DNA of 10,556 nt from an uncultured Solirubrobacteraceae bacterium (GCA_955652345.1 CATPBV010000287.1:1-10556); one strand, 5' to 3'. Shown: positions 1 through 6,890, counted from the stretch's first letter. A program made the numbers and translations. The notes: generated by a model from the sequence alone, not told the origin.

Positions 1-231
1 ACTTGCTGCGAGCTTGTGCTGCGCGATCCCGAACAGCCAGGCGTGAGCGGGCGCCTCCCCCGGCCGGTAGCGCGAGCACGACACCAGCACCGCCGCAAAC
101 ACCTCCGCGGTGAGGTCGGCAGCGAGCTCCGCATCCCCCGTGCGGCGCAGGAAGTACGCCAGCACCGCCCGCTCGTAGCGTCGGTAGAACGCGGAGAAGG
201 CGGCACAATCGCCGCTGGCGGCGCTCAGCAG
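1..231 (-). CDS. ECF-type RNA polymerase sigma factor, N-terminal part (C-terminus outside window)
   Basis: The minus-strand frame is open from the window edge up to a TAA at 264-262. It reads like sigma-70 region 2: AAFSAFYRRYERAVLAYFLRR, then TGDAELAADLTAEVFAAVL, then WLFGIAQHKLAAS. This order (AF.xFYRRY; RRTGD..LA.DLT.EVF; the tryptophan-containing WLFGIA.HKL element) is typical of ECF sigma factors, which direct RNA polymerase to small regulons in response to stress or envelope signals. Region 4 and any neighbouring anti-sigma gene lie beyond the left edge. The start is a problem: between the TAA and the conserved core there is no ATG, GTG or TTG. I mark the CTG at 231, which gives LLSAASGDCAAF as the N-terminus. 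The first conventional start, GTG at 165, would cut off part of region 2.1. The gene is divergent from the amidotransferase. Family is fairly sure; start is uncertain. Confidence 0.75.
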   Translation of the reverse strand, partial: MLSAASGDCAAFSAFYRRYERAVLAYFLRRTGDAELAADLTAEVFAAVLVSCSRYRPGEAPAHAWLFGIAQHKLAAS

Positions 232-256
232 GTTGGTCGTCGGTGTCGGACGCTCG

Positions 257-285
257 TTGGTTTATATGTGGCTAGTGGTTAACGC
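257..285 (+). promoter_or_regulatory. AT-rich patch in the divergent sigma factor/amidotransferase spacer, possible promoter
   Basis: The spacer between the sigma factor and the amidotransferase holds the only AT-rich patch nearby. On the plus strand, TTGGTT at 257-262 is followed after 17 nt by TAACGC at 280-285, a weak -35/-10 pair about 55 nt before the amidotransferase ATG. On the minus strand, TATAAA at 266-261 could be a -10 for the sigma gene, but I see no convincing -35 for it. Matches are poor, so this only marks the most promoter-like sequence in the gap. Confidence 0.25.
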
Positions 286-341
286 TCGCGCTCGGGGAAC
301 GTCTGTGACCAGAGGATGTGTCCGCTACGGTGGCCGGAGCA

Positions 342-1217
342 ATGTGCCGTCTGTTCGGCTTGAGTAGCGGGAGCGAGCCCGTACGCGCCACCTTCTGGCT
401 GCTCGAGGCGCCCGACTCCCTCGCGCAGCAGAGCCGCCACAACCCGGACGGCACCGGATTGGGGATCTTCGACGAGGACGGCCGTCCTATCGTCTACAAG
501 CAGCCGATCGCCGCCTACAAGGACCAGTCCTTCGCGCAGGAGGCCCGCGAGGTGTCCTCCCCCACGTTCGTCGCGCACGTCCGGTACGCCTCGACCGGGG
601 CGATCAGCCTGCAGAACACGCATCCGTTCGAGCAGTCGGGTCGGCTGTTCGCGCACAACGGGGTTGTCGGCGACCTTCCGCGGCTGGAGCAGGAGCTGGG
701 CGACGCAATGTCACTCGTGCAGGGCGACACCGACTCCGAGCGGTTCTTCGCGCTGATCACGCGCGAGGTCGACAGGGCCGGCGACGTCGGCGAAGGGATC
801 GCGCGCGCAGCCCGCTGGGTCGCCGAGCAGCTGCCGGTGTTCGCCCTCAACCTGGTGCTCATCGGCGATTTGGACCTGTGGGCGCTCAGGTATCCCGACA
901 CGCACGACCTGTTCGTGCTCGAGCGGGCCGCGGGTGGGCCAACGGGCGCTCGCCACATGGAGCACGCGAGTGCCCGCGGATCGGTCCGGGTCCGCTCTGG
1001 TGATCTAGCGGACCGGCCGGCGGTGGTGCTCGCCAGCGAGCGGATGGACGAGGATGCCGGCTGGCGGGAGCTGGCATCTGGCGAGCTGCTCCATGTCGAC
1101 GGTGAGCTGAACGTCACGCGCAAGACGGTGCTCGAGCGCTCACCTGCCCACCCGATTTCGCTCGCCGACCTCGATCCGCGCGCCGCCGCCTCTCAATCTC
1201 CCGCGGCCCGGCAGTGA
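342..1217 (+). CDS. class II glutamine amidotransferase (YafJ/EgtC-like Ntn hydrolase)
   Basis: A 291-aa protein beginning MCRLFGLSSG. In this fold the second residue, Cys2, becomes the N-terminal nucleophile after Met removal and releases ammonia from glutamine. That fixes the start at ATG 342 rather than the in-frame GTG at 318, which would bury the cysteine. Other family landmarks in order are HNPDGTG (33-39), HVRYAS (79-84, with Arg81), NTHPF (92-96), AHNG (104-107, oxyanion region) and GDTDSE (128-133). No synthetase domain follows; the last 150 residues are the remainder of a stand-alone YafJ/EgtC-type protein. GGAG at 336-339 lies only 2 nt from the ATG, a poor ribosome binding site spacing. 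The stop overlaps the P450 start, implying coupled translation. EgtC cuts a gamma-glutamyl intermediate in ergothioneine synthesis, but no egt genes are visible, so the substrate is unknown. Confidence 0.9.
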   Translation: MCRLFGLSSGSEPVRATFWLLEAPDSLAQQSRHNPDGTGLGIFDEDGRPIVYKQPIAAYKDQSFAQEAREVSSPTFVAHVRYASTGAISLQNTHPFEQSGRLFAHNGVVGDLPRLEQELGDAMSLVQGDTDSERFFALITREVDRAGDVGEGIARAARWVAEQLPVFALNLVLIGDLDLWALRYPDTHDLFVLERAAGGPTGARHMEHASARGSVRVRSGDLADRPAVVLASERMDEDAGWRELASGELLHVDGELNVTRKTVLERSPAHPISLADLDPRAAASQSPAARQ

Positions 1218-2539
1218 GCGCTCACAACGCCGTCGGGATGCCGCCCGGGCCCCGCCTGCCCCGGGTACTCCAGACGGCCGGGTTCATCTTCGGCGCCCCC
1301 CGCTTCATCGAGGCTTGCCGCAGACGCTACGGCGACGCGGTCACCTTCAGCACCCTGTTCGACAGCTCGTTCGTGATGCTGTTCGATCCCGGCCTCGTGA
1401 AGGAGCTGTTCCAGGGCTCTGGCGACCAGCTCCACGCGGGCGAGGCGAACGCGCTGCTGGGTCCGGTGCTCGGCGAGCGCTCGGTGCTGCTGCTCGACGG
1501 CGCCGAGCACCTGCGCCAACGGCGGCTGATGCTCCCCTCGTTCCACGGTCGGCGCCTGCAGGCTTACGCCGAGGTCATGCGCGAGTCTGCCGACACAGAG
1601 ATCGACGGGTGGCCGGTGGGGCAGCAATTCCCGCTCCTGCCGAGCATGCAGTCGCTGACGTTGCGGGTGATCATGCGCGCGATCTTCGGATATCGAGACG
1701 GCGCCGAGGAGCGCGAGCTCCAGCGGGCGCTCCGCGCGATGATCGACCCGCTCTCGCGGCCGCGGGGAATGATGCTCCTGGCGTTGCTGGGAAGGTCGAG
1801 GGACGACGGCGCGCTGGCGCGCCGGTTCGAGCAGGCGCGGCGGCAGGTCGACCAGATTCTGTTTGCGGAGATAACGCGGCGGCGCGAGGAGCCCGGGCTG
1901 GCCGATCGCGAGGATGTGTTCTCCGCGCTGCTGCTTGCGGAGGACGAAGGCGGCACGCGTCTGAGCGACAAAGAGGTTCGCGACGAGCTCGTGACGCTGC
2001 TGCTCGCCGGCCACGAGACCACCGCCACGGGCCTCGCATGGACGCTCGACCTGCTGCTGCATTCGCCCGCGGTGCTCGCGCGGGCACTCGACGGTGACGC
2101 GGAATACCTCGACGCCGTGATCAAGGAGTCGCTGCGGATCCGGCCCGTGATCCCGGGCGTCGGCCGGGTCGTCCGTGGCGAACCGGTGCGGGTCGGCGGC
2201 TATTTGATCCCGCCCGGAGTCGAGATCAACCCCTCGATCAGGGTGATCCACCGCCGCGAGGAGCTCTATGCGGATGCCGGCGCCTTTCGGCCCGAGCGTT
2301 TTCTCGCGGGCGGCGCGCCCGACACGTACACCTGGATCCCGTTCGGCGGGGGCACCCGTCGCTGCCTGGGGGCGAGCTTCGCGCAGATGGAGATGCGAAT
2401 CGTGCTCGAGCGGGTGCTGTCGCGCTGCGCGCTCCGGGCTGCTCGACCCGAGCTCGAGAAGGCTCAGCTGCGGACGATCACGCTCGTGCCGCGCGACGGG
2501 GTGCTGGTCGTTCAGGAACGCCCGCCGTCGGCGCGGTGA
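1214..2539 (+). CDS. cytochrome P450 (CYP135/CYP138-like)
   Basis: A 441-aa haem-thiolate monooxygenase, expected to insert one oxygen atom into an unknown substrate using electrons from separate redox partners; no ferredoxin or reductase gene lies nearby. The P450 marks are all present: N-terminal PPGPRLPR (10-17), the C-helix HLRQRRLMLPSF (99-110), the I-helix AGHETT (265-270) with the acid-Thr pair for oxygen activation, ESLR (305-308, ExxR), PERF (360-363), and the haem loop FGGGTRRCLG (377-386) with Cys384 as ligand. The opening and the haem loop resemble mycobacterial CYP135 and CYP138, from memory. The segment before the K-helix (about 285-300) looks shorter than in those proteins. No membrane anchor is seen, so it is probably soluble. 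The GTG start shares the GTGA overlap with the amidotransferase stop. Confidence 0.95.
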   Translation: MSAHNAVGMPPGPRLPRVLQTAGFIFGAPRFIEACRRRYGDAVTFSTLFDSSFVMLFDPGLVKELFQGSGDQLHAGEANALLGPVLGERSVLLLDGAEHLRQRRLMLPSFHGRRLQAYAEVMRESADTEIDGWPVGQQFPLLPSMQSLTLRVIMRAIFGYRDGAEERELQRALRAMIDPLSRPRGMMLLALLGRSRDDGALARRFEQARRQVDQILFAEITRRREEPGLADREDVFSALLLAEDEGGTRLSDKEVRDELVTLLLAGHETTATGLAWTLDLLLHSPAVLARALDGDAEYLDAVIKESLRIRPVIPGVGRVVRGEPVRVGGYLIPPGVEINPSIRVIHRREELYADAGAFRPERFLAGGAPDTYTWIPFGGGTRRCLGASFAQMEMRIVLERVLSRCALRAARPELEKAQLRTITLVPRDGVLVVQERPPSAR

Positions 2540-2541
2540 GT

Positions 2542-2567
2542 GGAACCGGCGGCCAAGTCCCGGTTCC
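2542..2567 (+). terminator. stem-loop just after the P450 stop
   Basis: GGAACCGG at 2542-2549 and CCGGTTCC at 2560-2567 form a perfect 8-bp stem with a 10-nt loop, two bases after the TGA. There is no T-tract, which is common for actinobacterial terminators. Likely ends the amidotransferase-P450 transcript. Confidence 0.5.
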
Positions 2568-2587
2568 CGCGCACCCGCGGCTGCAAA

Positions 2588-2623
2588 CGTCACAACCGAT
2601 CAGCGCGCCCACCGGTTGTAACG
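2588..2623. repeat. imperfect palindrome, copy 1 of a tandem pair
   Basis: CGTCACAACCG (2588-2598) faces CGGTTGTAACG (2613-2623); 10 of 11 positions pair, around a 14-nt centre. The next palindrome uses nearly the same arms (CGTnACAACsG and its complement), with left arms 59 bp apart. It could be a regulator binding site, a bidirectional terminator or a small dispersed repeat. Confidence 0.6.
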
Positions 2624-2626
2624 AAA

Positions 2627-2643
2627 GCCCGCGTGGAGCGGGC
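2627..2643. terminator. short hairpin between the two palindromes
   Basis: GCCCGC (2627-2632) and GCGGGC (2638-2643) make a perfect 6-bp GC stem with a 5-nt loop, lying exactly between the two related palindromes. It could add to termination on either strand, but there is no T-tract. Confidence 0.35.
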
Positions 2644-2646
2644 ATA

Positions 2647-2683
2647 CGTGACAACGGATCGCGGCGTGTTGCCGCTTGTAACG
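2647..2683. repeat. imperfect palindrome, copy 2 of a tandem pair
   Basis: CGTGACAACGG (2647-2657) faces CCGCTTGTAACG (2672-2683), pairing with one mismatch and one bulged base around a 14-nt centre. The left arm plus following bases (ACAACGGATC) matches copy 1 (ACAACCGATC), and both right arms end TTGTAACG. Copy 2 is therefore a diverged direct repeat of copy 1. Confidence 0.6.
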
Positions 2684-2710
2684 TTGAGCCGCCGTTGCGA
2701 GAGAAGGCTG

Positions 2711-4441
2711 CTACCGCGCCGCCTTCGCGGTGATCGTGGCTTTCCGGCTGATCACGACGGGCGGGTTGGCGTTCTGCACGGTGATCGTGACCGTGGCGGG
2801 AATGCGCCCGAACCGCGTGAGCAGGTTGCGACCGATCACTCCGATTGACAGGACGAGCTTCTTGCGCTGAGAAACACGGAGCGAGAACCTGGTCGAGCCG
2901 AGTACCACACGTCTCGTGTGGCGTCGGCCGTGACCCGAGTTCAGCGCGATGATCCGGTTACCGAGGAGCTTCTCGATCGTCGTCAACTGCGCGATACCTT
3001 TGCAAATGCCCCCCGTCGGCGCATGGCAAATGATCGTCACCCTGACCGTGAGTCGAGACTGGCGTGGCGCGCCCGTGAGCGTCACCGTCGTAGCGGCCGG
3101 CGTCGTGAAGGTCCGATCGACGCCGTAGCTGGTGTCGGTCGGGTTCGTGGCCACGATCCGGTAGTGGTAGAGCGTGCTCGGCTTCAGTCCGTTGATCGCG
3201 CTCGATACCGAGATCGCGGTGGCGCCCGCGCCTGCCGCGGTCGCATTGGTCTGGAGGCCATACGAGGTCGACGTTCCAACCTGGAAGTGGAACGTCGTTG
3301 GCTGCGAGTTTGGGCGCACCGAGCCGTTCAGCGCCGCGGATGACGAGCCCCCCGTCGTGGCGCTTCCAGTGCTTACGACGGGCTCGACCGTGATTCTGCC
3401 GATCGCGCCGGCGCCCCCGAGTTCGGTGAACCACATGTTTCCGTCCGGCCCTTGTGCGATCCCGTATGGCCCCTGGTTGGGTGTCAGTCCAGTGGTGAAC
3501 TCATCGACGACTCCCGTCGCAGGATCGATTCGCGCGATCGCCCCGGCACTGCCCCACTCGGTGACCCAGAGCTTGCCGTCATCCCCGACCGCGATCGACC
3601 CAAGCATTTGACCGGTGATGCCGGAAGTGAACTCGCGGATTGCGATCGTCGCGGGATTGACACTGACGATCCGCCCCGGGAACGACCAGTCGCCGAACCA
3701 CAAGTTGCCATCCGGCCCGAGTGCCAGCTCATTGGGCTGCTGATCCGTCGTGAACCCCGCTGTGACGCCTGCCGTTGCGACCTCCGTGATCGTCCCCGTC
3801 GATGGATTGACCCGGCCGACGCGGCCCGGGTTGTTGTACTCGGTGAACCACATGTTGCCGTCCGGGCCAGCGACGATGCCTGCCGGCGAGCTGGCCGGAG
3901 TGACGCCAGTCGTGAGCTCTGAGACCACGCCCGTACTTGGAACGACCTTGCCGATCCGGCTGACGTTCGCTTCGGTGAACCACAGATTGCCGTCCGGTCC
4001 GCGGGCTATGTCGTAAGGGCCTGAGTTAGGGGTCGGGGTCGTGTGTTCCGCCACCGCACCGCCGTTGGGGCTGATCTCCGCGATCGCTCCGGGGTTATGT
4101 GACTCGACGAACCACAGGTTCCCGTCCGGACCGGTGACTATGTCCTCCGGCCCGCGGCCCGCCGTAAAGCCTGCGGTGACGCCGCCCGTGGCTACCTCGG
4201 TGATGACCCCGGTGGTCGCGTTGATCTTGGCGACTCCGCCGGGGCTGCTGACCTCGGTGAACCACATGTTGCCGTCAGGACCGAGGGTGATGTAGGACGG
4301 ACCTCGATTAGGTGTCAGCCCGGTTGTGAACTCGGTGATGGTGGGTGTCGGGGTGGCGTAGGAGGCGACGGGGCACGCAAGCGCCCCGACGGAAACGAGC
4401 AACGCCGTCGCACTTAAACCGAGGCACCGCTCCACGCCCAC
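2711..4441 (-). CDS. secreted seven-bladed propeller protein, streptogramin lyase (Vgb)-like, with Fn3-like and C-terminal adhesion-type domains
   Basis: A 576-aa protein with a signal peptide (hydrophobic 11-27, likely cleavage after Ala29 in ASYA). Seven repeats of the form GPDGNxWFTE follow, with Trp at 60, 110, 154, 198, 248, 292 and 337: one complete Vgb/NHL-type beta-propeller. Residues about 354-448 look like a fibronectin type III or related beta-sandwich (GLKPSTLYHYRIVATN is typical). The last 130 residues form another beta-rich, basic domain with a close Cys pair (472, 480), a style I associate with exported Solirubrobacterales proteins. Vgb opens the streptogramin B ring by a lyase reaction using a His 14 residues before a blade Glu. 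No blade here has His at that spacing, so antibiotic inactivation is doubtful; ligand binding outside the cell is more likely. The GTG start lies 6 nt after the rhodanese stop, with no clear ribosome binding site. It is probably the last gene of the operon. Confidence 0.85.
   Translation of the reverse strand: MGVERCLGLSATALLVSVGALACPVASYATPTPTITEFTTGLTPNRGPSYITLGPDGNMWFTEVSSPGGVAKINATTGVITEVATGGVTAGFTAGRGPEDIVTGPDGNLWFVESHNPGAIAEISPNGGAVAEHTTPTPNSGPYDIARGPDGNLWFTEANVSRIGKVVPSTGVVSELTTGVTPASSPAGIVAGPDGNMWFTEYNNPGRVGRVNPSTGTITEVATAGVTAGFTTDQQPNELALGPDGNLWFGDWSFPGRIVSVNPATIAIREFTSGITGQMLGSIAVGDDGKLWVTEWGSAGAIARIDPATGVVDEFTTGLTPNQGPYGIAQGPDGNMWFTELGGAGAIGRITVEPVVSTGSATTGGSSSAALNGSVRPNSQPTTFHFQVGTSTSYGLQTNATAAGAGATAISVSSAINGLKPSTLYHYRIVATNPTDTSYGVDRTFTTPAATTVTLTGAPRQSRLTVRVTIICHAPTGGICKGIAQLTTIEKLLGNRIIALNSGHGRRHTRRVVLGSTRFSLRVSQRKKLVLSIGVIGRNLLTRFGRIPATVTITVQNANPPVVISRKATITAKAAR
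3424..4270 (-). repeat. DNA repeats encoding the propeller blades
   Basis: A 16-nt sequence, CGGTGAACCACATGTT on the plus strand, occurs exactly at 3424, 3841 and 4255, spaced 417 and 414 bp. It encodes the NMWFTE core of blades 7, 4 and 1. Diverged forms encode the other four blades in between. The repeats stay in frame and belong to the propeller gene. Confidence 0.8.
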
Positions 4442-4447
4442 AGTCGA

Positions 4448-5323
4448 TCAGCGACGATCGGGGCTGTCAAGAGCGCTCCGTGCCACCGGCCGGCGCGAAT
4501 CGCTGATCCAGTCGCTCCACGACCCCGCGTAAAGGGCCGCGCGAACCCCGGCCAGCTCGAGCGCGAGGACCTCGTGCGCCGCGACCACCCCCGACCCGCA
4601 ATACGCGCCGACGGCAACGTCGTCGCCGACCCCCGCCCGCCGGAAGCCTTCGACCAGCTCCCTCGGCGCCAGGAAGCGCCCGGACTGATCGACGTTCCTG
4701 TCGCTCGGCAGGTTGACGGCCCCGGGAATGTGGCCCGCGATCGGATCGACGGGTTCGCGCTCGCCCCGGAACCGCTCGGGCGCGCGCGCGTCGAGCAGCA
4801 CTCCGCGCGCCGCCAGCTCCGCCGCGCCGTCGGCATCGATCAGCGGCATGCCGCCGGGACGAGCCTCGAAATCGCCGGCCTGCACGAGCGGCGCCTCGCG
4901 CTCAACCGGACAGCCCGCCTGCATCCACGCCGCCAGTCCCCCGTCGAGCACGGCGACCCGGCGATGCCCGAAATAGCGAAGCAGCCACCATGCCCGTGCC
5001 GCCGCCATCGCGCTCGCCGCGTCGTACACGACGACCCCCCGCGCGTTCGAGACGCCGGCCACGCGCATGCTCCGGGCGAACGCGTCAGCGGTCGGGAGGG
5101 GATGGCGCCCACCTGATCCGTCACGTGCCGGCGCGCTCGAGAGCTCGCTCTCGAGCTCGACAAACACAGCGCCTGGGATATGCCCACGCAGATACTCGGG
5201 GCGCATCGGTGGCGCGCCGAGCTGCCACCGCACGTCGAGCACCGTCGGCGGGTCCTCGCCGGCGAGCAGTTGCGCGAGCTCCGCGGCGGAGATGAGCGGG
5301 CTGCTAGCGGCGGCCTGTGGCAT
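4448..5323 (-). CDS. two-domain sulfurtransferase (rhodanese / 3-mercaptopyruvate sulfurtransferase type)
   Basis: A 291-aa cytoplasmic protein of two rhodanese domains. Family members move a sulfane sulfur from thiosulfate or 3-mercaptopyruvate to a thiophilic acceptor through a persulfide on the active Cys. The N-terminal domain (about 10-140) has LDVRW, RGHIPGAVFV and VVVYDAASAMAAARAWWLL, with Asp101 where the catalytic Cys would sit, so it is inactive as usual. The C-terminal domain (about 160-275) has LLDARAPERFRGE, AGHIPGAVNLP and AYCGSGVVAAHE with catalytic Cys242, then YAGSWSDW. The CGSGV loop resembles mercaptopyruvate sulfurtransferases (CG[ST]GVT) more than thiosulfate types (CRKGVT), though Thr is replaced by Val. 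Length is normal. ATG 5323 lies inside the end of the upstream gene (20-nt overlap), without a strong ribosome binding site, which points to coupled translation. Confidence 0.92.
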   Translation of the reverse strand: MPQAAASSPLISAAELAQLLAGEDPPTVLDVRWQLGAPPMRPEYLRGHIPGAVFVELESELSSAPARDGSGGRHPLPTADAFARSMRVAGVSNARGVVVYDAASAMAAARAWWLLRYFGHRRVAVLDGGLAAWMQAGCPVEREAPLVQAGDFEARPGGMPLIDADGAAELAARGVLLDARAPERFRGEREPVDPIAGHIPGAVNLPSDRNVDQSGRFLAPRELVEGFRRAGVGDDVAVGAYCGSGVVAAHEVLALELAGVRAALYAGSWSDWISDSRRPVARSALDSPDRR

Positions 5324-6890
5324 ACCGAAGGATCGAGAGATCCGTCAGCCACTCGACGGGGGCGCGATCGTCGGTGTAGACCCTCCCTCCCGGCAGGGCC
5401 GGGCCGAGCCGCGCCGCCACCGTGTCGGCGAAGCTTCCGAGACCGTCCGGCAGGCTGGGCGCGGCGGCAGCGAGCCGAGCAGCCGACACCGCGGCCGAGC
5501 TCGCCAACACGAGTGAGTTCCCAGACGACACGACGTCGCGCGCGACGAACGGAAACACCGCGCGAAGCGTCGCCGACACCACCTCCTCGAGCGCATTTGA
5601 TCCGGGGACATGGCCGACGTTGACGATCAGCATTCCTCCCGGCCGCAGGTGGGCGCGCACAGAGGCGAAGAACTCGCGCGTCACGAGGTAGAACGGGATG
5701 TACGGCTGCCGGTAGGCATCGAGGAAGATCGCGTCGTAGCGGTTGGCGTTGGCGGCCAGCCATGGCCTTGCATCGGCGGTGTAGAGGTGGAGGCGAGCGC
5801 CACGCAGACCGAAGTAGCGCCTGCCGATGCTGCTCAGCGCGCCGTCGAGCTCGACAGCATCGACTCGGGTCTGTGGAAAGTAGTGGCCATACGCGCGGGC
5901 GACCGTACCCGCGGCATCGCCCAGGATCGCAACCCGAGCCGGCACGCCGCGCTCGGCCGACGCCGGAAGCACCAGGAAGTCATCCCAGTAGCCGTCGGTT
6001 AGATAACTCCACGGGCGGTACAGCGAGTGGATCGCGACCCCCTCGTTGAGCTGGAGCCATCGCTCGCCGTTGCGGAACTGGAGAACGCGCACGTACTGGT
6101 AGGAAGTCTCGGCCGAGTAGATCACCCGGGCGCCCGCGACATCGGTACCGACCCCCGGCGGCGAGATCAGCAACAGCAGCGCGATCGCAATCGGTAGCAG
6201 CGCCGCCCGGCGCGAGCCGAACCCAAGCGCGGCCGCCAGCGCGAGCGCGAGCGCGAACACGATGAACGTGCGGTGGGTCCCGATCACCGGGATCAGCAGC
6301 AGCGCCGCCGCGAACGTCCCAACCAGCGCGCCGGCGGTCGAGATCGCGTACAGGCTGCCGGTCACGGACCCCGTCTCGTGCACCGCTGTCAGCATCAGCC
6401 GGTTGGCGTACGGAGCGACCGTTCCGAGCAGCATCACCGGTATCGCGACGAGCACCAGCACCGCCGCCAGCGACCCCAGGAAGCCGCCGACCGACAGCGC
6501 GCCGAGCGCCCGCACCGACAGGCGCAGGAATGGATCGGCCACGAACGGAACGACCGCAAGCAACACCGCCGCGACCGCGATGATCGTGCACAGACCCCGA
6601 AGATCAGATCGCCGGTCCGCAAGCCTGCCACCGACCGCGTAGCCCACGGACAGCGCCACAAGCACCGTCGCGATCGTGTTGGCCCAGATGATCGTCGAGG
6701 CGCCGAAGTACGGCGCGAGCAGCCGTGCGGCGGCGATCTCGGCGCCCAGGCTGGCGCCGCCCACGACGCACGCGATCGTTCGGATGAGCGCGGGCCGCGG
6801 GCGGCTCGAGGACGACGCTCCGGCTGGCTCGTTGACCGTCGTTCGAGCCTGGGCGGGCGCGTCCTCGAGGTCCGGAGTCCGCGTTGCCAC
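5304..6890 (-). CDS. membrane protein fused to a spermidine-synthase-like domain (MFS-like/SpeE fusion family)
   Basis: A 528-aa protein. About 35 polar residues lead into roughly seven hydrophobic segments (near 35-60, 66-90, 101-122, 133-165, 177-204, 208-224 and 229-245). A class I methyltransferase-fold domain like polyamine aminopropyltransferases follows from about 255 to the end. Visible there are ETSYQYVRV (261-269), the nucleotide loop ILGDAAGTVAR (322-332), VELDG (346-350, ribose-binding acid), TADARPWL (371-378) and YDAIFLDAY (385-393) with Asp391 at the usual catalytic position, then TDDRAPVEWL. True spermidine synthases carry GGGDG in the loop; GDAAG is looser, so activity on putrescine is uncertain. 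I chose GTG 6890, 8 nt after the preceding stop; a longer open frame reaches 7247 but only antisense to, and overlapping, the upstream gene. GGAGGA directly abuts this GTG, unusually close. It is fixed in an operon with the rhodanese. Confidence 0.85.
   Translation of the reverse strand: MATRTPDLEDAPAQARTTVNEPAGASSSSRPRPALIRTIACVVGGASLGAEIAAARLLAPYFGASTIIWANTIATVLVALSVGYAVGGRLADRRSDLRGLCTIIAVAAVLLAVVPFVADPFLRLSVRALGALSVGGFLGSLAAVLVLVAIPVMLLGTVAPYANRLMLTAVHETGSVTGSLYAISTAGALVGTFAAALLLIPVIGTHRTFIVFALALALAAALGFGSRRAALLPIAIALLLLISPPGVGTDVAGARVIYSAETSYQYVRVLQFRNGERWLQLNEGVAIHSLYRPWSYLTDGYWDDFLVLPASAERGVPARVAILGDAAGTVARAYGHYFPQTRVDAVELDGALSSIGRRYFGLRGARLHLYTADARPWLAANANRYDAIFLDAYRQPYIPFYLVTREFFASVRAHLRPGGMLIVNVGHVPGSNALEEVVSATLRAVFPFVARDVVSSGNSLVLASSAAVSAARLAAAAPSLPDGLGSFADTVAARLGPALPGGRVYTDDRAPVEWLTDLSILRYATGRR

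Larger units (their letters stand above)
2540..2710. other. convergent intergenic region rich in inverted repeats, no gene
   Basis: This 171-bp gap lies between the ends of the P450 and the propeller gene. Open frames crossing it have no recognisable protein features and run into the propeller gene in antisense. It holds at least four inverted repeats, listed separately, and likely serves transcription termination from both sides. Its richness in structure is more than two convergent genes need. Confidence 0.7.

Noticed and set aside
296..300. GGAAC as an ECF sigma -35 box for autoregulation
   Set aside because: No CGTC-type -10 at 16-17 nt downstream; five bases alone are expected by chance.
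318..341. GTG 318 as start of the amidotransferase
   Set aside because: It would add eight residues before Cys2 and block the N-terminal nucleophile.
1193..2593. 466-codon open frame antisense to the P450
   Set aside because: Low-complexity Arg/His/Ala-rich translation with no domain, exactly opposite a P450 with all motifs; typical high-GC shadow.
2703..2726. GAAGGC/GCCTTC inverted repeat at the propeller gene stop
   Set aside because: Only 6 bp with a 12-nt loop and half inside the coding region; could be chance at this GC content.
2540..2848. Possible small gene after the P450 (102 codons)
   Set aside because: Crosses the palindromes and the end of the propeller gene in antisense; highly basic, no recognisable features.
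3424..4320. Repeats as a CRISPR or satellite array
   Set aside because: They are imperfect, stay in frame and encode propeller blades.
2711..4441. Virginiamycin B lyase as an antibiotic resistance gene
   Set aside because: No His at the catalytic spacing in any blade and extra non-Vgb domains; the fold is similar, the activity unsupported.
5136..5155. Palindrome CTCGAGAG-CTCG-CTCTCGAG
   Set aside because: Lies inside the rhodanese coding region and follows from Glu/Leu/Ser codons; no sign of a site or terminator.
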